This document shows positions 6,946 to 11,244 of a stretch of DNA of 11,244 nt, in pieces. Below the pieces are notes generated by a model. That model ran no database searches and was not told the origin of the DNA. It saw only the letters and a list, made by a program, of their open reading frames with translations. Position 1 is the first letter of the stretch; the number at the start of each line of letters is the position of its first letter. The DNA is taken from contig JACKBM010000080.1 in the NCBI GenBank assembly GCA_020634575.1, positions 1-11,244 of the forward strand, read 5' to 3'. Position numbers and translations under genes: made by a program. The DNA is from Ardenticatenales bacterium. GTDB taxonomy: Bacteria > Chloroflexota > Anaerolineae > Promineifilales > Promineifilaceae.

Positions 6946-6976
6946 CAAAGAAAAAGCCGATGCAATTGCATCGGCT
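6946..6976 (-). terminator. Intrinsic terminator of the tRNA-Leu gene
   Basis: A perfect 22-base palindrome (6955-6976, half-site AGCCGATGCAA) is followed on the minus strand by a T-rich tract, TTTTTCTTT, running into 6954-6946. It begins six bases past the tRNA 3' end. On the plus strand the same hairpin follows the thrB stop but has no T run after it, so it acts chiefly on the tRNA transcript and perhaps stabilises the thrB mRNA end. Confidence 0.8.
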
Positions 6977-6982
6977 CATCAG

Positions 6983-7064
6983 TGCCCAAGAGAGGATTCG
7001 AACCTCCACGCCCATAAGAGCACAGGCCCTCAACCTGCTGCGTATACCATTCCGCCACTTGGGC
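6983..7064 (-). tRNA. tRNA-Leu, anticodon GAG
   Basis: The 82-base minus-strand gene folds into a class II tRNA. The acceptor stem GCCCAAG/CTTGGGC is a perfect 7 bp with discriminator A. The anticodon stem GCAGG/CCTGT encloses the loop TTGAGGG, giving anticodon GAG (reads CUC/CUU leucine codons). A short variable arm with G-C and G-U pairs follows, then the T arm GGAGG-TTCGAAT-CCTCT. The layout parallels E. coli tRNA-Leu(GAG). The 3' CCA is not encoded (the next bases are CTG), so it must be added by a nucleotidyltransferase. It has its own promoter at 7078-7105 and a terminator at 6946-6976, so it forms a single-gene unit. Confidence 0.96.
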
Positions 7065-7077
7065 ATAAGCGTTCACT

Positions 7078-7105
7078 ATTATAATCAGCCTCCGCCGCTT
7101 GGCAA
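7078..7105 (-). promoter_or_regulatory. Sigma70-type promoter of tRNA-Leu
   Basis: On the minus strand TTGCCA (7105-7100, 5 of 6 consensus) and a perfect TATAAT (7083-7078) are separated by 16 bases. The predicted transcription start lies about 7 bases upstream of the mature tRNA 5' end at 7064. This is the best promoter in the window. Confidence 0.8.
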
Positions 7106-7130
7106 TGATCAGTTTCCAGCGTCTTCTGGC

Positions 7131-8081
7131 TCAATGGCGCTGCGCGAGGAAGCGCAGGAAACGCGGATCCTCTTCCAGGATTAGCTTGAGGCCGGCCAGC
7201 AGTGAGGTCCGGGGCTGAAAATCCAACCGGTCCTGGGCCAGGCGGATGTCGGCGACCAGCCGTTGGACGCCACCGCCCTTGTCGCGATTGTAGATGCGAT
7301 TGACGGACCGGCCGGTGGCCGTCTCCACCAAGCCCACCAACCCATCCATGCTGGTCTCCACGCCGCTACCGATGTTCAGGACTTGCCGGTTAACCTGATC
7401 GGCCGGGGCTGTCGCCGTCTTGACCAGCGCTTCGACCACATCACCTACGTAAATGAAGTCACGCGTCTGGCTGCCATCGCCAAAGATAACCAGGGAGCCA
7501 CCGGTCAACGCCTGCTGCAGGAAGCGGGGCACGACGGGCGCATGGGAGACCGGCAGCTGCTGCATCGGCCCATAGGCGTTAAAAATACGCAGCGCGACAG
7601 TCTCGATGCCGGCAAAGGAGCCAATCGTGTGCAGGTATTGCTCAGCCGCCCATTTGCTGACGGCATAGGGCGAATCCGGCTGCGGCACGTCTCTCTCCTG
7701 GACCGGTTGCCGTTCCTGCCGGCCATAGACCGCCCCCGACGAGGTCAGGACAATCCGGCGCACACCGGCATCCCGAATCGCCTGCATGAGGCTGACGGTG
7801 CCACCGACATTGGCCGTGTTGTAATCCACCGGATAAAGGATCGATTGGGCGACAGAGACCCGCGCGGCCAGGTGATAGACGCAGTCCACCCCCTGCAACA
7901 TCGACCAGAGGCGCGGGATATTGTTGACATCGCCGCGCATAAAATGAATCGACGGCTCCAGCAGATCCCGATCGCCATTGCTGAGATCATCCAGCACCTG
8001 CACGGCGTGCCCATCATTGGCCAACCGATTGGCCAGCGCCGACCCGATAAAGCCGGCCCCGCCGGTAATGAGAAAACGCAT
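7131..8081 (-). CDS. NAD-dependent sugar-nucleotide epimerase/dehydratase (extended SDR)
   Basis: The 316-residue protein is an extended short-chain dehydrogenase of the GalE/dTDP-glucose dehydratase superfamily. The NAD-binding GGAGFIG loop is at residues 7-13, Asp31-Asp32 follow strand 2, and the catalytic set is Ser114/Ser115 in LTSSGAVYG, Tyr139 and Lys143 in PYAVSK. Downstream, RIFNAYGPMQ and FGDGSQTRDFIYVGDVVEA are characteristic of UDP-sugar 4-epimerases. It probably acts on a UDP- or dTDP-sugar for envelope or exopolysaccharide synthesis. The exact substrate is unknown and annotation as galE would be over-precise. Start ATG 8081 follows a GGGG-rich, weak ribosome site. A TATAAT box lies at 8120-8115, and its upstream part runs into the repeat array. 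The tRNA-Leu gene follows on the same strand after 66 bases with its own promoter. Confidence 0.88.
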   Translation of the reverse strand: MRFLITGGAGFIGSALANRLANDGHAVQVLDDLSNGDRDLLEPSIHFMRGDVNNIPRLWSMLQGVDCVYHLAARVSVAQSILYPVDYNTANVGGTVSLMQAIRDAGVRRIVLTSSGAVYGRQERQPVQERDVPQPDSPYAVSKWAAEQYLHTIGSFAGIETVALRIFNAYGPMQQLPVSHAPVVPRFLQQALTGGSLVIFGDGSQTRDFIYVGDVVEALVKTATAPADQVNRQVLNIGSGVETSMDGLVGLVETATGRSVNRIYNRDKGGGVQRLVADIRLAQDRLDFQPRTSLLAGLKLILEEDPRFLRFLAQRH

Positions 8082-8114
8082 CCGCTACCCCACGTGAAAA
8101 ATGAATCGGCCCCT

Positions 8115-8144
8115 ATTATAGCGACAGGTCGGCCAACCTGACAG
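8115..8144 (-). promoter_or_regulatory. Promoter of the epimerase/dehydratase gene
   Basis: On the minus strand a perfect TATAAT (8120-8115) is preceded by CTGTCA (8144-8139, 4 of 6 consensus) at an 18-base spacing. The -35 hexamer lies inside the first palindrome of the repeat array (8133-8149), so a protein binding that palindrome would be expected to affect this promoter. Confidence 0.55.
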
Positions 8145-8468
8145 GTTGGGGGACCCGTCGGGTTGGGGACCCGTCGGGTTGGGGGACCCGTCAGGTTGGG
8201 GGACCCGTCGGGTTGGGGGACCCGTCGGGTGGGGACCCGTCGGTGGGGACCCGTCGGGTGGGGACCCGTCGGTGGGGGACCCGTCGGGTGGGGACCCTCG
8301 GTGGGGACCTCGGGTGGGGACCCGTCGGGTGGGGACCGTCGGTGGGGACCCGTCGGGTGGGGGACCGTCGGTGGGGACCCGTCGGGTGGGGGACCTGTCG
8401 GTGGGGACCCGTCGGGTGGGGACCCGTCGGGTGGGGGACCCGTCGGGTGGGGACCCGTCGGGTGGGGA
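8133..8468. repeat. Tandem array of palindromic G-rich units (about 21 copies)
   Basis: The array starts with the palindrome CCAACCTG-A-CAGGTTGG (8133-8149) and continues as about 21 head-to-tail units with consensus ACCCGTCGGGTGGGG, 13 to 17 bases each. The core ACCCG-T-CGGGT is itself a dyad. The first units carry GGGTTGGGG, the later ones GGGTGGGG. From about 8225 to 8415 intact cores largely alternate with shortened ones (ACCCGTCGGT, ACCGTCGGT). Frames through it are open on both strands and give low-complexity Gly-Asp-Pro-Ser or Thr-Arg-Arg-Val peptides. I regard these as accidental. The same unit appears as an inverted pair at 2904-2958. No function is known; options are a protein-binding array, a REP-like element expanded in tandem, or a slippage-driven minisatellite. 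Confidence 0.93.
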
Positions 8469-8487
8469 CGATTCAGCGCCTGAATCG
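8469..8487. repeat. Perfect hairpin interrupting the end of the array
   Basis: CGATTCAG and CTGAATCG are perfect 8-base complements around a CGC loop. The hairpin interrupts the last array unit and shares its last base with the following terminator hairpin. Its sequence is unlike the repeat core. Confidence 0.7.
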
Positions 8488-8508
8488 GTGGGGGACCCCA
8501 CCTTTTTT
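8487..8508 (+). terminator. Probable intrinsic terminator at the array's right end
   Basis: GGTGGG (8487-8492) pairs with CCCACC (8497-8502) around a GGAC loop and is directly followed by six T (8503-8508). The stem seems to be made from array sequence (compare GGTGGGGGACCC inside the array). It would stop plus-strand transcription that crossed the array, two bases before the -35 box of the downstream operon. Confidence 0.6.
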
Positions 8509-8509
8509 C

Positions 8510-8538
8510 TTGACGCCCAACCCCGTCGCCGCCATACT
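8510..8538 (+). promoter_or_regulatory. Promoter of the CBM9-GNAT-GH1 operon
   Basis: TTGACG (8510-8515, 5 of 6 consensus) and CATACT (8533-8538, 4 of 6) are 17 bases apart. Transcription would start near 8545, giving a leader of about 28 nt that includes AGGA (8563-8566), six bases before the ATG at 8573. Confidence 0.55.
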
Positions 8539-8572
8539 CCGTACATCCCGACCCAACGCAACAGGAACTGCT

Positions 8573-9412
8573 ATGAGCGCAACCAGCCAACCCACTTCCC
8601 CTTACCTCTGTCATTACACAAAATCGCCGCTGACCATCGACGGCGACCTCAGCAAATCGGCCTGGCAACAGGCGCCCCGCTCCGGCCGGTTCGTCGATGT
8701 CGTCAGCGGCTCGCCCGCCATCTACGATAGCCGCGCCGCCGCCCTCTGGGATGAGACCAATCTCTACATCGCCTTCTGGTGCGAGGAACCGTTTGTCGCC
8801 GCCCGGATGACCCGGCGCGACGACATCATCTTCCGCGAAAACGATGTCGAGGTCTTTATCGATGGCGGCGACTGTTACTATGAACTGGAACTGAACGCCC
8901 TCGGCACACTCTACGAAGTGCTCTTCATCTGGCAGGATGCCTACCGGCGCGGCGGTCGCTTTGACGTGCCGGAATTTGATCTGCACACCCGCGAAGCAGT
9001 CTCGTTTGGCGGCAATCATGACCGCCAGCATGCCCATTTCTGGCGCGGCACCCACCCGCGCGGCAACCGCTGGGCCTTCCTGGATTGGGATTTCCCCGGT
9101 CTCCAGGTCGGCATCCAGATTGATGGCACAATCAATGACCCGACAGCGGTCGACAAAGGCTGGACGGTGGAACTGGCCTTTCCCTGGGCCGGCATGGGCG
9201 CGCTGGCCGGCGACCGGCCGGTCCCACCCCACCCCGGCGACATCTGGCGCATCTTCTTCGCCCGCTATGAGAAGTTTGACATGGGCGGCGAGACAGTCCA
9301 CGCTGGCTGGGCCTGGGACCCGATCGGCAGCACCGATAACCACCAGCCAGACAAATTTACCCCCATCCAGTTCTCGGGGGCGGATGTGCTGACGTTGCCT
9401 GCTCAGGAGTGA
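8573..9412 (+). CDS. Carbohydrate-binding family 9-like protein
   Basis: The 279-residue protein matches the carbohydrate family 9 binding domain-like (CBM9/DOMON-type) family. After a short polar start comes the typical PLTIDGDLSKSAWQQA opening, then AAALWDETNLYIAFWCEEP and a segment with a run of Asp/Glu (RRDDIIFRENDVEVFID) near residues 82-98. The C-terminal half has WTVELAFPW and GDIWRIFFARYE. The fold is a beta-sandwich that binds sugars. No signal peptide or anchor is visible, which is unusual for a CBM9 domain and suggests an intracellular role. The frame stays open leftwards through the repeat array, but ATG 8573 is the true start: AGGA lies six bases upstream and the protein domain begins just after it. 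Its TGA overlaps the next gene's upstream ATG (9412), and the neighbouring GH1 gene supports a role in sugar use. Confidence 0.82.
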   Translation: MSATSQPTSPYLCHYTKSPLTIDGDLSKSAWQQAPRSGRFVDVVSGSPAIYDSRAAALWDETNLYIAFWCEEPFVAARMTRRDDIIFRENDVEVFIDGGDCYYELELNALGTLYEVLFIWQDAYRRGGRFDVPEFDLHTREAVSFGGNHDRQHAHFWRGTHPRGNRWAFLDWDFPGLQVGIQIDGTINDPTAVDKGWTVELAFPWAGMGALAGDRPVPPHPGDIWRIFFARYEKFDMGGETVHAGWAWDPIGSTDNHQPDKFTPIQFSGADVLTLPAQE

Positions 9413-9417
9413 TGGCG

Positions 9418-10431
9418 ATGGTTGTGGCTGAATCCGGCCGGTTGATCATCCGCCACTTCACCCTGGCCGATGCTCCTTTCATCGTCGCGCTGCTCAACGA
9501 CCCCGCGTTTATCGCCAACATCGGCGACCGTGGCATACGGACGTTGGCTGAGGCTGAGGCGTATCTGCAGAATGGCGCCATCGCCAGTTACGCGCAGCAT
9601 GGCTTCGGCCTGAATCTGGTCGTCCAGAAATCGTCTGGTGAATCGATTGGGATGTGTGGCCTGATTCGGCGGGCGACGTTGCCGGCTGTCGATATCGGCT
9701 ATGCGTTTTTGCCCGCCTACACCGGCCGGGGCTACGCTCGCGAAGCCGCCCGGCTCATCATGCAGACCGCCCGCCAGCGCCACGGCCTGGACCGGCTCCT
9801 GGCCATCGTCAACCCGGACAATGAGCGCTCTATCCGGCTGCTGCAAAAGCTGGGGTTCGATTATGCCGGGCCCATTCGCCTGCAGCCGGATGCCGAGCCG
9901 ATCAGCCTGTTTGAGGCCAGCCTGCGCGAACAGTCGACCACTGCCGAACTGCTGGTGCAGCGCGCCCTGAACCATTCAGTCACCGAAGCGTGGGTAAACT
10001 GGGCTGCCGCCATGCTCGCCGATGGCCATGATACGCCCCATCTACGACAGTTGGCCGCAACCGTCGCCCCGTATGAGGACAATCAGTTTGCCCTTTGGGA
10101 GATGGTCGACCGCTGCCTGGCGGAGCTTGGACTTGAATGGCATGATCGGGAGAAGGTGCTGCATGATTATGGTGCCGAACTTCTACAAAAGATGCTGGCT
10201 GGCCAACGGTTGCAAGCAGAGACAATGCGTCTGATGCAGCTTCTATACGAAGATTCGAGCGGCCACGAGGATTTTGTCTATTTTTCGCAGCTCCACTGGG
10301 CCTTATATGATCTGCAGCGCGGCAAAGTCACCTATGAATGGCCCGGCGCCACGCGCGAGAATATTGACGACATCATCCGACAAACAGCGCTTGATTGGCT
10401 GGCACAGTTTGGACCTAAGGACAACTCATGA
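9418..10431 (+). CDS. GNAT acetyltransferase fused to an unrecognised C-terminal domain
   Basis: The 337-residue protein begins with a GNAT domain of the RimJ type (residues about 5-165). It has a GRLIIRHFTLADAPFIVALL-like opening, the acetyl-CoA loop YTGRGYAREAA (about 101-111) and VNPDNERSIRLLQKLGF (about 131-147). It should transfer an acetyl group from acetyl-CoA to an amine; the target is unknown. Residues about 168-337 are an extra, mostly helical domain with WVNWAAAMLADGHDTPHLRQLA, a helix ending in AELGLEW, and a Trp/Tyr-rich region near HWALYDLQRGKVTYEWPG. I do not recognise this domain. ATG 9418 was chosen because AGGAG (9405-9409) lies eight bases upstream. GTG 9409 or ATG 9412 (overlapping the previous TGA) are alternatives. 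The stop overlaps the next gene's ATG by four bases, so the three genes are translationally coupled. Confidence 0.82.
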   Translation: MVVAESGRLIIRHFTLADAPFIVALLNDPAFIANIGDRGIRTLAEAEAYLQNGAIASYAQHGFGLNLVVQKSSGESIGMCGLIRRATLPAVDIGYAFLPAYTGRGYAREAARLIMQTARQRHGLDRLLAIVNPDNERSIRLLQKLGFDYAGPIRLQPDAEPISLFEASLREQSTTAELLVQRALNHSVTEAWVNWAAAMLADGHDTPHLRQLAATVAPYEDNQFALWEMVDRCLAELGLEWHDREKVLHDYGAELLQKMLAGQRLQAETMRLMQLLYEDSSGHEDFVYFSQLHWALYDLQRGKVTYEWPGATRENIDDIIRQTALDWLAQFGPKDNS

Positions 10432-11244
10432 CCGAACCCAACCCTCAACTCCCGCCTGACTTCTACCTCGGCACCGCCAGCGCCGCCTACCAGATTGAGG
10501 GGGCCGTCACTCAGGACGGGCGCGGCCCGAGCATCTGGGACCAGTATGTGACGGTGCCGGGCGCCATCGAAAATGGTGATACGGGGGTTGTCGCCTGTGA
10601 CCATTACAATCGCTGGCGCGAGGATGTGGCGCTCATGCAGGAAATCGGCCTCAACGCCTATCGCTTCAGCCTGAGCTGGAGTCGCATCTTTCCCGAGGGC
10701 CGGGCCAAGCTGAACCGGCGCGGCCTCGACTTCTATAGCCAGCTGGTCGATGCCCTGCTCGCCGCCGGCATCACCCCCTTCGTCACACTCAACCATTTTG
10801 ACCTGCCGCAGCGGCTGCAGGACGAGGGCGGTGGCTGGCTGCGCCGCGAGATCTGGCGCGATTTCCAGGCCTACACTGATACCGTCACCCGCGCCCTGGG
10901 CGACCGGGTCAAACATTGGGCGACGTTCAACGAGCCGTGGGAGCTGGCCTGGCAAGGCTACCACACCGGCGAGGACGCGCCGGGCCTACGGCTGGGGGTC
11001 GATGCCGCCCTGGCTGCCAGCCATCACGTCTACCTCAGCCACGGTCACGCCATCCAGGCGATCCGGGCCAATGTGCCGAACGCTGAAGCAGGTATTGTCA
11101 TTCACCTCAACCCAGTTTCGGCCGCCAGCGACTCGCCGGAAGATCAGGCGGCCGCGACCCGCTGGGAAGGTTGCCAGAATCGCTGGTACCTGGACCCGCT
11201 CTTCCGCGGTGAATACCAGGCCGATATGCGCGAACTGTATGGTT
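10428..11244 (+). CDS. Beta-glucosidase, glycoside hydrolase family 1 (3' end outside window)
   Basis: The first 272 residues of a GH1 enzyme are visible; the family is usually about 450 residues. Family marks in order are FYLGTASAAYQIEGA (12-26, with Gln22 for the -1 sugar site), RFSLSWSRIFPEG (79-91), NHFDLPQRL (122-130, His123) and TFNEPW (166-171), where Glu169 is the acid/base catalyst. The nucleophile Glu (in an ENG motif) would lie beyond the window. Family knowledge predicts hydrolysis of beta-glucosides or related beta-glycosides by a retaining mechanism. There is no signal peptide, so it is probably cytoplasmic and acts on imported sugars. The ATG at 10428 overlaps the TGA of the GNAT gene (ATGA), with AAGG at 10417-10420 as ribosome site. 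NHFDLP in place of the more usual HWDLP is a conservative change. Confidence 0.93.
   Translation, partial: MTEPNPQLPPDFYLGTASAAYQIEGAVTQDGRGPSIWDQYVTVPGAIENGDTGVVACDHYNRWREDVALMQEIGLNAYRFSLSWSRIFPEGRAKLNRRGLDFYSQLVDALLAAGITPFVTLNHFDLPQRLQDEGGGWLRREIWRDFQAYTDTVTRALGDRVKHWATFNEPWELAWQGYHTGEDAPGLRLGVDAALAASHHVYLSHGHAIQAIRANVPNAEAGIVIHLNPVSAASDSPEDQAAATRWEGCQNRWYLDPLFRGEYQADMRELYG

Noticed and set aside
6955..6976. The palindrome as a dedicated thrB terminator.
   Set aside because: No T run follows on the plus strand; the T tract is on the minus-strand side, so the tRNA is the main client.
6983..7064. tRNA-Leu as an attachment site of an integrated element.
   Set aside because: No integrase and no repeated tRNA 3' end was seen in the window; both neighbours are normal chromosomal genes.
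8091..8096. CACGTG palindrome in the epimerase leader as an operator.
   Set aside because: A single six-base palindrome in GC-rich DNA is expected by chance, and the symmetry does not extend into the flanks.
8133..8468. CRISPR array.
   Set aside because: Units are contiguous at about 15 bases with no unique spacers, the repeat is too short, and no cas gene is present.
8133..8468. Replication origin or plasmid iterons.
   Set aside because: There is no AT-rich unwinding region, DnaA-box cluster, or dnaA, rep or par gene nearby; the flanks are ordinary chromosomal genes.
8133..8572. Long open frames through the repeat array on both strands, giving Gly-Asp-Pro-Ser or Thr-Arg-Arg-Val repeat peptides, one joined in frame to the CBM9-like gene.
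   Set aside because: The short GC-rich unit contains no stop codons in several frames, unit lengths vary from 13 to 17 bases so frames shift within the array, and the plus-strand terminator and promoter at 8487-8538 separate it from the real start at 8573.
7745..9343. A 532-residue minus-strand frame spanning the epimerase start, the array and the CBM9-like gene.
   Set aside because: It is antisense to two clearly real genes, has a low-complexity middle from the array and resembles no known family.
10332..10964. Minus-strand frame of 210 residues opposite the GH1 gene.
   Set aside because: The plus strand encodes clear GH1 motifs here; the antisense frame is a by-product of high GC content and has no recognisable domain.

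Overview
This is a GC-rich bacterial chromosomal segment with dense, short-gapped genes on both strands. It is housekeeping and metabolic in character, with no phage, transposase or CRISPR genes. The best guess for origin is a member of the Chloroflexota (Anaerolineae/Caldilineae-like). This rests on the style of the proteins (a DUF1385 protein, an LDH-like malate dehydrogenase, a carbohydrate-binding family 9-like protein, a secreted-type repeat protein ending in a short LPVVR tail), on -10 elements almost abutting start codons, and on abundant short palindromic and tandem repeats. The phylum call is inference, not proof.

Layout. At 67-2840 (+) lie a DUF1385 membrane protein, a TPR protein with an HTH-like C-terminal part, and malate dehydrogenase, which ends in a strong intrinsic terminator. 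Between it and the convergent minus-strand genes lies an imperfect 55-base inverted repeat. At 2963-5932 (-) lie an RlmI-type rRNA methyltransferase, a small two-repeat remnant protein in the same frame just after its stop codon, and an MFS exporter. A divergent spacer with a heptamer tandem repeat leads to homoserine kinase (6027-6944, +). A tRNA-Leu(GAG) with its own consensus promoter and terminator, and a sugar-nucleotide epimerase/dehydratase, follow on the minus strand (6983-8081). A 491-base gene-free spacer (8082-8572) holds about 21 GC-rich palindromic tandem units, two hairpins (the second a probable terminator) and a promoter. That promoter drives a translationally coupled + strand operon: CBM9-like protein, GNAT acetyltransferase with a long unrecognised C-terminal domain, and a GH1 beta-glucosidase cut off by the window end.

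The most unusual material is non-coding. The palindromic array at 8133-8468 has a relative in the inverted pair at 2904-2958. Degenerate 7-bp (AGCTAAC) tandem repeats lie just upstream of two separate transcription units. The octamer palindrome CCGGCCGG occurs 13 times by eye, in several reading frames, recalling the HIP1 palindrome of cyanobacteria. No complete new defence or mobile system is visible. The repeat families and the operon with the unknown GNAT-fused domain are the best candidates for something undescribed.
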